From Macrostomum hystrix (taxonomy: Eukaryota > Platyhelminthes > Macrostomidae): a stretch of 64,000 bases of DNA. The translations under genes were made by a program, and so were the position numbers. How positions within the stretch are numbered: the first letter of the stretch is position 1; each line of letters begins with the position of its first letter. The stretch is from contig CATNEN010000002.1 in assembly GCA_950097015.1 (NCBI GenBank), positions 4,061,001 to 4,125,000 on the forward strand, written 5' to 3'. Below, piece by piece: positions 1-12,700 of this stretch. The notes under the pieces were generated by a model that worked only from the letters and a program-made list of their open reading frames with translations, ran no database searches and was not told the origin of the DNA.

Positions 1-3000
1 TGACGCTCTGCAGGCTGAGGCGCAGCAGTGCAGGGTGAGTCAGCTCAGTGAAGTTAAAAGTACATTGCTATATGCTTTGGTAGGTCGTGGGTTCGAGTCT
101 TTTTCATGATCGTTGCACTAATTTCTCACAAATCCATTTAAGATTTACAATCTGCGATATTCATTAATTCACATACATTAGGTCATAAGTTAAAATTCAA
201 TTACAGACGAAAAACTGTAGACGATATGTATCGAAAAAAATATGTGTTTGCACTTAATTTACAATTAGCCTTTAGCATTAGCATTAGCTATTGCTAATCA
301 TTCGACGATTGTGCTACATTTAAATGTATCAGTATAATTCACAGCTGTTTACAGTTGCTTTTTACTAACCATTTCCCTTCTCAGAAGGAATTTCTCGACC
401 AGCTATACGTGAGTTTCTCAGCGCAGAACTGCTATGCTTCTATTAGCTTAGATTGTTGTTTTTTAGTTCCCTTTCTGTTTTTCTCATACTTTAATAAACG
501 TACGTCAGATTTTCATAATTTTTTCTCTTTTTTAGCTACCTTTATATTATACATTTCTTAATAGACTTTCCTTTGCTGCATTCCACACGTTTTGCCACTT
601 TCACCTACGCTCGTATGCATAGATTGATTATTACCATTTCCCGTACTTATCAATTTGATTATTTAGACAATGATTGGTGTTTTGCTATAAAAATTCCTTC
701 TAGTTAATGATTTTACTTCCTTCTTTGAAAATCACTGCTGATAAAAAGTCCAACTTTTTTACCGAAAAAGTATTTCCTGTTTTTGTCTTTTCCTAAAATA
801 AGTGCGCATCTACCTACTTACAGAGCATGCTTAAGTAGAAGCATAAACATTTTATCTTTAAAACTTTACAGGACTATTTAAAAACATTCGAATCAACTAG
901 CGGCGTGCGAGATCGTCTGCGGGAGAAGGAGCGGAAGCTGAGAGAGCAAGTCAGCGCCGAGGACATCCAGCTGCTGCATCAGCGCACCCTCGTGCTAGAG
1001 AAGCTTTGGGACGAGTTGCATCACCGTCTGCTACTAAAAGAAGATCGATTGCGTCACGCCGTCAACGAGTGGCGTGAATTTAACGATAGGTTCGCTTTCG
1101 CCTACTATTAGTAGTGTTACGTTTTCTTAAAGAGATTTTACAATAATCTTAGTTACTTTTGTGTCGCAGATACGACCGACTTATGGAGTGGCTGGCTGGC
1201 ATGGAAGGCAAGATTAGCATCAGCGAGGACTACCAGGTCGAGGATCTGATGGACAGAATTGCTAGCGTGAGTTTTCAATATCTATTTTTACATTTTACCA
1301 TATTTTAACAAAAAAATTATGCACTTTAAGAATCCGTGACTAGCCCGATATGTATAGAAAAACCTAAGAATAAGCGATTGTTTAAGGCTTTTTTAATCAA
1401 ACCCAACGAAAAGGGCCACGGCTATGGGTTTAGAAAGCCCTAGATAGTTTGGTTATAATAAAAATAATAATTGTAGGAGAGCTGTGGGTAATAACACACA
1501 ATTTAGTGACACTAGACCCGCAGCCAGCGTGTCTGCGACCCCACCATGGGCCAGCCTCCAAATGAATGCGGCCTCGCCGCGGAATCGAGCTCAGGGACCT
1601 TGGTGCGAGAGGCAAACGCGTTAGACCGCTCTGCCACTCACCCCCAATAGAACAGTTGGTAAAAGTTTGCTGAACCCCAAACCAATTTCGCTGCCCTCAC
1701 CTATTGACTTTTCAAGGCATTAATTCTCGTCAGAATATTCAATTAAGGCAAGCTGGTCGGGCGTACAGGTAGGCTCAGGCCGCCTATTTAAAAATTCCAT
1801 CAACCGCTAGTTAAGCAAACTCACCCTGCTAGAAGCCATAAAAAAGTCTTGCAAGCGTTTTCCGCTAACCCACCCACCTTGAACTCACCACAGGAGTACA
1901 AGGCCGAGATGTCCGCCATGCAGTCGGCCTACAATGAGACTGTTGAGTCTGGCCGCTCCCTGCTGGCTGGCAGCTCGGAGGTTCGAGCCCGCGACATCCA
2001 GTTCAAGCTGCACCGATTGGCCGACCGCTGGCAGTCTGTCCACCTGGCTGCTACTGACCGACTCGAACAACTGCGGGACACCCTGGACTCTGTGCGTCAG
2101 CTGGAGCTGAGCATGCAGAAGCTGCGTGGCTGGCTGCTCACCACCGAGCGAGAGCTGCTCACTGGCCTGGTGTTTGAGGCCTGCGACTTCGCCGAGATTC
2201 AACGGAAAACTATGGCTCACCAGGTCTGGAGCCTTGCAGTGTGCTCAAAGTCAAGATAGTTTGAGCAGTTAGGATTGCAGTGTGCTCAACTTCAAGATAG
2301 TTTGAGCAGTTAGGACTGCAGTGTGCTCAAAGTCCGGATAGTTTGAGCAGTTAGGATTGCTGTGTGCTCAAATTCAAGATAGTTTAAATAGTTAGAATTG
2401 CAGTGTGCTCAAAGTCAAGTTAGTTTGAGCAGTTAGGATTGCAGTGTGCTCAACTTCAAGATAGTTTGAGCAGTTAGGACTGCAGTGTGCTCAAAGTCCG
2501 GATAGTTTGAGCAGTTAGGATTGCAGTGTGCTCAAATTCAAGGTTCATCGCCTTTGACTCCGCAGAAACTGCAATCGGAGATCGAGTCCCGAAGCGCCGG
2601 CATTCAGGCTGTCATCAACCTGTGCGAGCTGCTGATGTACGAGCGCGACGCCTGTCCCACAGAGCAGGAGCGGCTGGCCATTCAGCGGGCGATGCGCAGT
2701 CTGGAGCAACGCTGGCGCAGGATCTGTCAGCGTGCGGTCGAACGCCGCCTAGAGATTGAGGACACCTGGCGCTGCTGGCAGCAGATGCGGGACACGCTGC
2801 GTCAGCTGGAGGCCGCCGTATCCGAGCTCGAGACCGACCTGCTAGCGCTGCACCAGCGGGGCAACGACCATCTTGCTGACAGCGGCGAAGATCGCGATAA
2901 TGATGAGTTGGTCGAATTGCGCAAACGACTCGACGCGCTGATTGGCGAAGCTTCGGCGCTGTCGACCGAGCATCGAAAGCTGGCCAGTCTGGGCCGGACG

Positions 3001-6000
3001 GACACCCGTGGCGAGTCGCGAGCGCAGCTGGATCGACTGGACAGGCGGCTGGATTCGCTAGCCGGCCGCCTAGACGGACGGCAGCGTCGGCAACGCGGCG
3101 CCGGCGATATTCGACGCGGAATCGAAAGGCTGCGCGGCGAGCTGCGGCGAGCTCTGGACGACGCTGCGTCGGTTGGCGGCACCGGAAGTCAGACTCGCGA
3201 GATTCGAGCTCGTCTGGAGACCCAGCTTCACAAGCTCGACTATGTTGACAAGGTAGTTCAGCGTAATTTTTCTCTATTAAGTTTGTTTGTACTTTTTAAG
3301 TTCATGTGTACTTTAAAAGTGCTTGCGTACTTCAAAAGTACATGTGCACTAAAAAGTGCTTGTGTAATTTTAAAATACAGGTAAACTTTTAAAGTACGTT
3401 TCTTTTTCGGCTATCCAAGAGGAGAATTTTTTACAGGATCTTTTGTTTTATCCATAATTTTTAACTGCGGGTCCATTGTTCTGCAGGCGAACCGGTTCCT
3501 ACTGTCCGGCACGGAGTCCGGCGACCCGGCAGCCCTGGGCCAGGAGTTGGATCGACTCAACCGAGAGACTGCCGAACTGATGGCCCGACTGCGTGGTCGA
3601 CGAAGCAGCGGCGACGGAGAAGCACCTATGCAATCGCGAACTTCAGCAACAGCAGCTGCTGCTGCTGTCTCTGTGGCCGCAGTCGACACGGTCAGCGTCT
3701 ACAGCGACAGAACCGACGATCTGTTGATGGCTGCGGCCACTGGCACTAGCGCAAGTCGTCGCATCATCAGCTCGAGCTCCGATGCCAAACTTGATCGAGT
3801 CGAACGGATAGTCAACGATTTGGAGCGACTGCTAGACGAAGTTGACAATGATTTGGAGTTTGGCGAGGCCAGACTCAGAGCGACGCCAACTGCAGCAGAG
3901 GAGGCGGAACTCGTGGGCCCGGACACTTATGTGAGCCCTACTATTATTTTAGTATTTTTTACACATTTTTACAAAAAAAATTTATTAAGTTTTGCCTTCG
4001 TAGAATACTTATTGTACTATTAATGTACTTTGTGTCCTTTTAAAGTACTTTTGTACTTATAAAGTACTTTTGTACTCTTAAAGTACTTTGAATACCATTA
4101 AAGTACTTTTGTACTGTTTGTATCCTTAAAAAGCTATCCTTAGAACTATTTTAAAGAACTATTATTACTAATTTCTCTTAAGCTTACTATCACCGTTTTC
4201 GATTCCTTTTTCACTTTGAAAACTTCAAGAAGCGTCTTGGCTACAATCTACTAAGCAGTCATCAGCGTCATCATCAGCGTCGCAGTGCCAGCAGGTCGCC
4301 AGTTCGCTCGCACTTCACTGTGCAGGTCTGACTGGCTTCAACCCAGAAAATTTTCTCAGCTTATCCTTCTATTATACAAGCTATTTGTTACCTTACAGCG
4401 CCCCTGCTCTGACCAAGCAACGCTTGACACTTTCCTGATCTATTTATGTGAAGCTATCAACTCACGCTCTTTATGTACTGATTTCACATCGACAAAAATG
4501 CACTTTTCGTGGAAGCGCACAGCTGTCACATTATTCTGGTGTTAGCCGTGCATGCGCTGCTTACAAAAGCGGTAAAACTTTTCATTAGATGTTTTTTTAT
4601 TTGGCGTCCACTTAGTTTGGTAAAAAATGAATTAGTTCTAAAAGGCGGGTATAGATGGGGAACTTATTGCGTAGTTTATTATCGAAAGTAATAATTAGAA
4701 TAGTATTTTTACTGCGCCCTACTAAAAGTAGAGCAATGCGCAAATATTGCTACTATTTTGTCTGAAAAAATCCAGGCTCGCCTATTCACCGCCTGCCGGG
4801 CAAAAATCGACCGCGTTCGCGAACTGGAGCGCCGACTGCGCGAGATCGCCGGCGCCACTATTGACAACTCGGCCTCCGGAGAGGAGGAATCGCGTGCCTC
4901 GCGCGTCGTTGCCCGCTGGCGCCGTCTACTTGCCGAAGCCACTCAGCGCGACGCTCAACTTGCCGCTCGCACCGGCTCCGCTGCCACTCTGGAAAGAGAG
5001 GCTGAGCGAATGTCGGAGTGGCTGGCCTCCACCCTGCAGGAGCTTCAACGCACCACTACTGCGACCTCTTCGCCGACATCCGCAGCCGCCGCTGCTGCCG
5101 ACGAAACTGCCATCCAACTGGCCGGCTTTGAGACCTCCGCTAGACGCTTGAAAGAGCTGGTGGACCGGCTGGAGCGACACAAGTCCGCCGCAATGTCCCT
5201 GCAGCTTTGTCTTCGTCGGCCAGATCTCACGGAGCGTCAGCGCGGTCAGATCGCCGACTGCCTGTCCCTGTGGCGCCAGGCCTACGCCGAGGCGCGCCGC
5301 CGACATCGCCGACTGCAGGCCTCATTCGCCGGCTGCGACCAGCTGACCGATCGCCTGGCCGAGATCTCGCGTGGCATCGTCGAAGCTCGCCAGCTGGCCC
5401 TGGACAGCCGGCCGCGTCTGTCAGACTCGCCCAGTCAGCTGGCTGCCAAGGCGGCTGGCACGGCAGCCGCGGAGACCCGAGTGGCCAAGGCCACCGAGTT
5501 GGTGCGCAAATGGGCCGCCTACACCGCAGTTGTTCTAGCCGCCAACACCAGCGACTCAGCCGGCGGCATGGGTGTTGAAGTTGGCCAGCAGTCCGGCAGT
5601 CCCGAGATGGCTCGGGTGGCCAGTCAGCTGACCAGGCTGGAGGCCGAGCTGGCCGACGTCCTGCGCAGGTTAAGGGCGGTGAGACGCGAGCTGGCGCTGC
5701 GTGAAGCGTCCTACGAGGTAAGAAATTTTTCAGAATCCAAAAACTTGTCCATAATTTTTTTATTTAAATTCACTAGTTGCCTACTAGCGAGTAGTAAGAT
5801 AAAGATATTGCTCAATTTCGTGCAGCAATTCATGAACCTCTTGTACCGCAGCACTCATTGTTGAGTATTTTCACCTTTCTTTCGATTACGTGGAATTAGT
5901 AAAACCTATAAGCCATCCTATTTTACTCTCGCTTTTCGTCTATTTTGTGTTGGCCTATCTACCCGCACATTGAATTGCACCGAGCCTTTCTGTGTGTGTG

Positions 6001-7160
6001 TGACTTTGTCTAGCCTATTAACTTACCTTTTCTACCTATTCCTACTTATTTCGTTTCAATCTTAATTTCTTTTTGTAGCCACTTGATTCTGTTGACGCTG
6101 ACCCAGTGCCTGTAGAAGCTGATCATGATGCAGATTATTTTACCGATCAAGAGCCGCTTGGAGCACGATCCGCCGCTGTTGCCGCCGCCGCCGCTGCCGC
6201 TAAGTATGATAAAAATTCTGCATTGGCTGTCAATTTTTGCGTCTATAAATCAATCAAAGTCTATTTTGCCGTCAATGTTGTTGATTAGCACACTGTAATT
6301 GTTACTCAAAGCTTGCCGCGCATGAATAAAGCCAAACTGAGCCATCGCCTCTAAAAACCCACCACCGAAAACTCTTCACACTTCTAGGATTGTCCTTAAA
6401 ATTTCGTCAGACTAAGCCTGCACCCCTAAAATCCACCACCCCAAACTCTTCACACCTCTATACTGTCCTTAAAATTTAGTCAGACTAAGCCAGCACTCTA
6501 AAACCCACCACCCCAAACTCTTCACACCTCTATACTGTCCTTAAAATTTAGTCAGACAAGCCTGCACCCTGAAAAACCCACTACCCCAAACTCTTCACAC
6601 CTCTAGGACCGTCCTTAAAATTTAGCCAGACTAAGCCTGCACTCTAAAAGCCCACCACCCCAAACTCTTCACACCTCTAGGACCGTCCTTAAAATTTAGC
6701 CAGACTAAGCCAGCACTCTAAAAGCCCACCACCCCAAACTCTTCACACCTCTAGGACCGTCCTTAAAATTTAGCCAGACTAAGCCAGCACTCTAAAAGCC
6801 CACCACCCCAAACTCTTCACACCTCTAGGACCGTCCTTAAAATTTAGCCAGACTAAGCCTGCACCCCTAAAAACCCACCACCCCAAACTCTTCACACCTC
6901 TAGGACCGTCCTTAAAATCGTTGTTTTACTCTTTCAGATCGCGGGTCGCGTTGTCTAGCCTCGGCGCCCACCAGGCCACGCCTCGTCGTCGTGGCAGCCT
7001 GTTGAACACCCTGTACCGCGGCATGCTGCTCAGCCTACCAATTGAAGCATTCTTCCTACTTCTATGCGGTATCGGCTACCTGTTAAAGCCTGGCTGCGAG
7101 AGTGACTGTTCAGAGTGGCCCAGCCTATTCAGTGTAAAATCGCAGGGTCTGCCCTATTAA
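1..7160 (+). CDS. Nesprin-like KASH protein, 3' part (5' end outside window)
   Basis: Nesprins sit in the outer nuclear membrane and link the cytoskeleton to SUN proteins. Exons read by splice sites and phase: 1-34, 387-410, 872-1089, 1170-1266, 1894-2223, 2566-3252, 3487-3930, possibly 4259-4294, 4776-5717, 6079-6203 and 6938-7160, about 1050 residues. The bulk is Leu/Glu/Arg/Gln-rich helix with spectrin-like heptads and Trp positions (RLADRWQSVHLAA, RSLEQRWRRICQRAV, MSEWLASTLQEL). It then passes through an acidic/Ala-rich linker to a single terminal membrane segment (MLLSLPIEAFFLLLCGIGYLL). About two dozen lumenal residues follow, with two Cys and the end SQGLPY. That layout (cytoplasmic spectrin repeats, tail anchor, short Cys-bearing lumenal peptide) is the KASH arrangement. 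The two shortest exons (24 and 36 bp) rest on splice sites and phase only. A different tail-anchored spectrin-repeat protein is the alternative. Confidence 0.8.
36..112 (+). repeat. tRNA-like SINE remnant in intron
   Basis: Directly after the first donor lies a segment with a D-arm/box A-like stretch (GTCAGCTCAGTGAAGTTAAA) and, about 35 bases on, a box B-like T-arm (GTCGTGGGTTCGAGTC). The acceptor stem is not preserved, so it is more likely a decayed tRNA-derived element than a working tRNA. Confidence 0.45.
1456..1645 (-). mobile_element. tRNA-derived SINE, copy 1 (internally deleted)
   Basis: Read on the minus strand, the element starts with GGGGGTGAGTGGCAGAGCGG (box A region) and has a box B-like GAGCTCGATTCCGC about 45 bases later. 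It then jumps to a tail containing GCTGGCTGCGGGTCTAGTG and a diverged AT-rich 3' end. Head and tail match copy 2 at 25370-25700. The middle of the body present in copies 2 and 3 is missing. It lies in a nesprin intron, antisense to the gene. Confidence 0.7.
2234..2553 (+). repeat. 41-bp minisatellite filling a nesprin intron
   Basis: About eight tandem copies of a ~41-bp unit containing GCAGTGTGCTCAAAG and GATAGTTTGAGCAGTTAGGA. The array starts about 10 bases after the 5' splice site at 2224 and ends just before the acceptor at 2565. It shares the core TTTGAGCAGTT with the array at 8121-8860. Confidence 0.9.
3985..4130 (+). repeat. Degenerate AAAGTACTTTTGTACT repeat
   Basis: The nesprin intron 3931-4775 has several imperfect copies of a 14-16 base unit around AAAGTACTTTTGTACT, itself close to a palindrome. 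A more decayed version lies in the preceding intron around 3285-3385. The rest of the intron shows nothing else recognisable apart from the candidate 36-bp exon at 4259-4294. Confidence 0.7.
6345..6918 (+). repeat. ~73-bp minisatellite in last nesprin intron
   Basis: About eight copies of a 72-75-bp unit containing CCCACCACCCCAAACTCTTC, ACACCTCTAGGACCGTCCTT and AAAATTTAGCCAGACTAAGC. Copies differ by small substitutions and indels. The array stops about 20 bases before the acceptor of the KASH exon at 6938. Confidence 0.92.
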
Positions 7161-8120
7161 ACTGTTTGTTATTCTGGCTAGCTTAGTTCACAATTTAGTG
7201 CGTCGAAAATTGAATTTGAATTGAATCTATTGAATATTCCGCTAATTCGTTTAAAAAAACGATTTTTGAAGCTCTGAATCGTTAATTTTAACAAAGCTAG
7301 CTAGACATCAAACAAAATTATTTCACTTAATCATTTGTTCCTCATTTTCAAATGACCATTGTGACATTTGCGGCCAAATTGCGTTAAAAACTTTTGTTTA
7401 AATCCGCTAATCTCCATGCAGCATTGTGTTTTTTTGTAATATTTTTGTTCGAGATAGAATCAATTCCATTCTCAGAGAATCCGGCGCAGGGGTGACTAAC
7501 TGCTCAAAACTAACCCCAACCCGTGTTCTCAACTAACACCTGCATTAATTATAAATATTGTGCTTTAGAAATTAATCAACTTTTATCTTATTAGGTCGTA
7601 TTTTTCCTATTCATTGGCACCTAAAATTGTAGCGTTTGTCCACCTGTTGCTGTTGTATTTCATGTACAGGCTGAGCCTGTTGTTACGCTCTGCTCCTGTT
7701 TTGACTTTGTTTTTAAACTCATAGAAAGGGGAAACTGTTTTCACTTTTTGTACTGAAAGTTTCTTCTAAATTATTTCTAGAAATTTCTCCGCTCATGCTC
7801 GCTATTGCCTACTTGTAAGTAGCTCTAACTGAATGAAGTGAAGGCCCGGCTAACCTCTGTCGCCTTGTTCAGTTCTGAATTCTCTTCCATCCATTTTCCA
7901 GCCATTTCTTTGAATGTAGCAAATTTTAAAATAAATCAACGCAAGAATATAATCAGAGGACAATTTATCATTTAACTTGCTGCTACAAAACATTATCAAT
8001 ACTGCACTTTAGGGCTGCATTTCTTTATTTGTTTTTACATTTTATTGAAATGAGTATGACACTGGAGGATTAGTGAGTCGGAGACTAAAGGATTGGGGAT
8101 CAGGAGACTGAAGGATTGGG
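7161..8120 (+). other. Nesprin 3' flank
   Basis: AT-rich sequence after the nesprin stop, presumably 3'UTR then intergenic. A possible poly(A) signal AATAAA lies at 7930-7935. No other gene signal was seen. Confidence 0.5.
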
Positions 8121-8860
8121 GATCAGGAGACTGATGGATTGGAGTTTCTCTGGGTTTGAGCAGTTTTGCTGGGTTTGAGCAGTTTCGCTGGGTTTGACCA
8201 GTTTCTCTGGGTTTGGAGCAGTTTCTCTGGGCTTGAGCAGTTCTTTGGGTTGAGCAGTTTCGCTGGGTTTGAGCAGTTTCTTTGGGTTTGAGCAGTTCTC
8301 TGGGTTTGGAGCAGTTTCTCTGGGTTTGGAGCAGTTTCTCTGGGTTTGAGCAGTTCTTTGGGTTGAGCAGTTTCGCTGGGTTTGAGCAGTTTCTTTGGGT
8401 TTGAGCAGTTCTCTGGGTTTGGAGCAGTTTCTCTGGGTTTGAGCAGTTTCTCTGGGTTTGAGCAGTTTCTCTGAGTTTGAGCAGTTTCTTTGGGTTTGAG
8501 CAGTTTCGCTGGGTTTGAGCAGTTTCTCTGAGTTTGAGCAGTTTCTCTGAGTTTGAGCAGTTTCTCTGGGTTTGAGCAGTTTCTCTGGGTTTGAGCAGTT
8601 TCTCTGGGTTTGAGCAGTTTCTCTGGGTTAGAGCAGTTTCTCTGAGTTTGAGCAGTTTCTCTGAGTTTGAGCAGTTTCTCTGGGTTAGAGCAGTTTCTCT
8701 GAGTTTGAGCAGTTTCTCTGAGTTTGAGCAGTTTCTCTGAGTTTGAGCAGTTTCGCTGGGTTTGAGCAGTTTTTCTGGGTTTGAGCAGTTTCTCTGGGTT
8801 TGAGCAGTTTCTCTGGGTTTGAGCAGTTGGCTTCGGTTTGAGTAGTTTGCCTATTTTTGC
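8121..8860 (+). repeat. 19-bp minisatellite (CTGGGTTTGAGCAGTTTCT)
   Basis: About 38 copies of a 19-bp unit with occasional 1-2 base indels. Because 19 is not a multiple of three, the open reverse frame cycles through all three phases of the unit. That is a product of repetition, not coding evidence. It is intergenic between the nesprin and calbindin-like genes. Confidence 0.93.
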
Positions 8861-9704
8861 CACATGTGAGCAGTTAGGTGCTATGGTTCACTTATTTTTG
8901 TGAAGCATATGCTGGATTCCACGTTGAATAGTTTTCACTAACCGTGACTTCTCACTGCTGCCAGCCGTTGGTCACATTGCTTTGCTCTGAAATTGCCTAC
9001 GTTGATATATCGATTTTCACCTTTTACAGTACGGCCCTACTCTACCTCCTCCTGGTTACTCCTTTGTACACCTCATTGCCTGCAAGCATTGTAATCCCCA
9101 TTCTCTCTCCTTCCTAACCCAGGAGTCTCCCTGAGCAGGACTACTCAACGCTGAAAATAACTAATCTGTTGGCTGCCAGTGAAAATGGACAGTACGCTCG
9201 TCGTATCTATGCGCATAGTAACCCTAACTCAATTATCTTATTGGCTTTGATAACTCTATAACTAACTTAATCAATTCCCGGCAACCCGAATCCCATGCAC
9301 TGTCTTTCCCGTTTTGAATTTGGGAACAAAATAAAACAAAAAAGCATGTCAGCGTAGAGTTACTGACACCGGCCTTCCCCGAGCTTCTGCTCAGGGAAGG
9401 CTTGAATTTGTATGCCACGCATTCAGCTGGGACTAAATCAGGACTAAATCAGGGTTGGGAGAACTCTTCTAGAGGGGATCAACTGGGATTCACGGTGCCT
9501 CATTTTTCCGAAGCCAATCGTTTCGCCAGCCAATGGCCGCGCTCCCAACGGACCTGCCAGCCACCCCACTCCACGAGAGCAAAGTTCCTGTTGACTTAAC
9601 TGTCAGTGTGGCCCTATTAATCCCATACTGAAATTCAAGAGGCCTGACTCCGCGAGCTTTCATCCAGACCCTTCAAGACTAACAGGAATCTCCCGCCAGC
9701 AACA
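8861..9704 (+). other. Upstream region of calbindin-like gene
   Basis: Unique, mixed-composition sequence holding the presumed promoter and 5'UTR of the gene starting at 9705. A good ATG context (AACAATG) is seen at 9705, but I could not identify a TATA box or an upstream exon with confidence. Confidence 0.4.
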
Positions 9705-12700
9705 ATGAGCAGCTGCAAGAAGTCTAACTTTCTCAGTCAGTTCCGCGACCACAGCACCAAGAAGCTCAAGAACTTCACCGCCACCCAGTTCGCCGAGGTG
9801 TGGAGCCACTATGACCAGGACGGTGAGCTCTGCTAGATATCTCCCTCACACCGTCTGTCTACCTCACACCGCCTGTCTACCTCACACTGCCTGTCTACCT
9901 CACACCGTCTGTCTACCTCACACCGTCTGTCTACCTCACACCGTCTGTCTACCTTTCACCGTCTGTCTACCTTTCACCGTCTCTCTGCCTCTCACCGTCT
10001 GTCTACCTCTCACCGTCTGTCTACCTCACACCGTCTGTCTACCTCACACCGACTGTCTACCTCACACCGTCTGTCTAACTCACACCGTCTGTCTAACTCA
10101 CACCATCTGTCTACCTCACACCGTCTGTCTACCTCACACCGTCTGTCTACCTCACACTGCCTGTCTACCTCACACCGTCTGTCTACCTCACACCGTCTGT
10201 CTACCTTTCACTGTCTCTCTGCCTCTCACCGTCTGTCTACCTCACACCGTCTGTCTACCTCACACCGTCTGTCTAACTCACACCGTCTGTCTAACTCACA
10301 CCATCTGTCTACCTCTCAGCGTCTGTCTGTCTACCTCTCACCGTCTGTCTACCTCTCAGTGTCTGTCTGTCTACCTCACACCGTCGGTCTACCTCACAAT
10401 CTGTCTACCTCACACCGTCTGTCTACCTCACACCGTCTGTCTGTCTACCTCACACCGTCTGTCTACCTCACACTGCCTGTCTACCTCACACCGTCTGTCT
10501 ACCTTTCACCGTCTCTCTGCCTCTCACCGTCTGTCTACCTCACACCGTCTGTCTACCCCACACCGCCTGTCTACCTCTCAGCGTCTGTCTGTCTACCTCT
10601 CACTACCAATTTATTTGCCTGAAGAAGTATCCATCAATCCTTTTTAATTATTTCACTTTTTCCTTGCCTCTTCCTTCTCTGTCGAAGGCTCTTATAAAAA
10701 GGCAGCTTTAAAGTTTCACGGACAGGCTTCTGAACTGTTATTTTTCAAGAACTTCGTTATTGAAGCATGGCTTAACAGACAGGACAGGGCAGGTGCAATT
10801 CTAAAAAGTTTCCTATGCACAGATCTGCTTTCAGATCGACAAATTTTCAGCGCAGAATCAGCAATAATTCTCTTCGTTGTCACGCGATGGCTGACATTTG
10901 CGATCGGGAACCTCATCTTCGCTCGGGTCAGCAGCTGCCGTAATGTCACGGTTGTCATGGAGACGGCATAGCCTGGTGTGGCAGGATGGAGGGCTGTAGG
11001 AGGGCATTCAAAAGTGGTTTTTCAAAGCCGCAGCTACCTGTGGTATCTGGCTATATTTTCACACGGATGCCTGCTGAGCAACTGCTGCAATCTGCAAACA
11101 TGGGATCGGGTGGATGGCCGACCCCACCGCCACCGCCTCTTGCTTGATAGCCGAGCTGCGTAATTGAATTTATTTCCGTTGCCAGCTGAAAATGTCTGCG
11201 CAGGGGGGGTGCGACGAGATTTCAGAACTCGTAGGTTTTTTTAAAGTTGCCAAGGCTCGCCAGCTTTAGCAGCGGCTGATAGTCTTTGCGAGGGGAGAGA
11301 AGGGAGACAGATGGGAGAGAAGGGAGACAGATGGGAGAGAAGGGAGACAGATGGGAGAGAAGGGAGACAGATGGGAGAGAAGGGAGACAGATGGGAGAGA
11401 AGGGAGACAGATGGGAGAGAAGGGAGACAGATGGGAGAGAAGGGAGACAGATGGGAGAGAAGGGAGACAGATGGGAGAGAAGGGAGACAGATGGGAGAGA
11501 AGGGAGACAGATGGGAGAGAAGGGAGACAGATGGGAGAGAAGGGAGACAGATGGGAGAGAAGGGAGACAGATGGGAGAGAAGGGAGACAGATGGGAGAGA
11601 AGGGAGACAGATGGGAGAGAAGGGAGACAGATGGGAGAGAAGGGAGACAGATGGGAGAGAAGGGAGACAGATGGGAGAGAAGGGAGACAGATGGGAGAGA
11701 AGGGAGACAGATGGGAGAGAAGGGAGACAGATGGGAGAGAAGGGAGACAGATGGGAGAGAAGGGAGACAGATGGGAGAGAAGGGAGACAGATGGGAGAGA
11801 AGGGAGACAGATGGGAGAGAAGGGAGACAGATGGGAGAGAAGGGAGACAGATGGGAGAGAAGGGAGACAGATGGGAGAGAAGGGAGACAGATGGGAGAGA
11901 AGGGAGACAGAGAAGGGGAGAGAAGGGAGACAGATGGGAGAGAAGGGAGACAGAGAAGGGGAGAGAAGGGAGACAGATGGGAGAGAAGGGAGACAGATGG
12001 GAGAGAAGGGAGACAGATGGGAGAGAAGGGAGACAGATGGGAGAGAAGGGAGACAGATGGGAGAGAAGGGAGACAGATGGGAGAGAAGGGAGACAGATGG
12101 GAGAGAAGGGAGACAGATGGGAGAGAAGGGAGACAGATGGGAGAGAAGGGAGACAGATGGGAGAGAAGGGAGACAGATGGGAGAGAAGGGAGACAGATGG
12201 GAGAGAAGGGAGACAGAGAAGGGGAGAGAAGGGAGACAGATGGGAGAGAAGGGAGACAGAGAAGGGGAGAGAAGGGAGACAGATGGGAGAGAAGGGAGAC
12301 AGATGGGAGAGAAGGGAGACAGATGGGAGAGAAGGGAGACAGATGGGAGAGAAGGGAGACAGATGGGAGAGAAGGGAGACAGATGGGAGAGAAGGGAGAC
12401 AGATGGGAGAGAAGGGAGACAGATGGGAGAGAAGGGAGACAGATGGGAGAGAAGGGAGACAGAGAAGGGGAGAGAAGGGAGACAGATGGGAGAGAAGGGA
12501 GACAGAGAAGGGGAGAGAAGGGAGACAGATGGGAGAGAAGGGAGACAGAGAAGGGGAGAGAAGGGAGACAGATGGGAGAGAAGGGAGACAGAGAAGGGGA
12601 GAGAAGGGAGACAGATGGGAGAGAAGGAGACAGATGGGAGAGAAGGAGACAGATGGGAGAGAAGGGAGAAAAAGAAGGGGAGAGAAGGGAGAAAAAGAAG

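Noticed and set aside
9233-9599. Small frames near 9233-9599
   Set aside because: Short, overlapping on opposite strands, with no coding bias or family motif.
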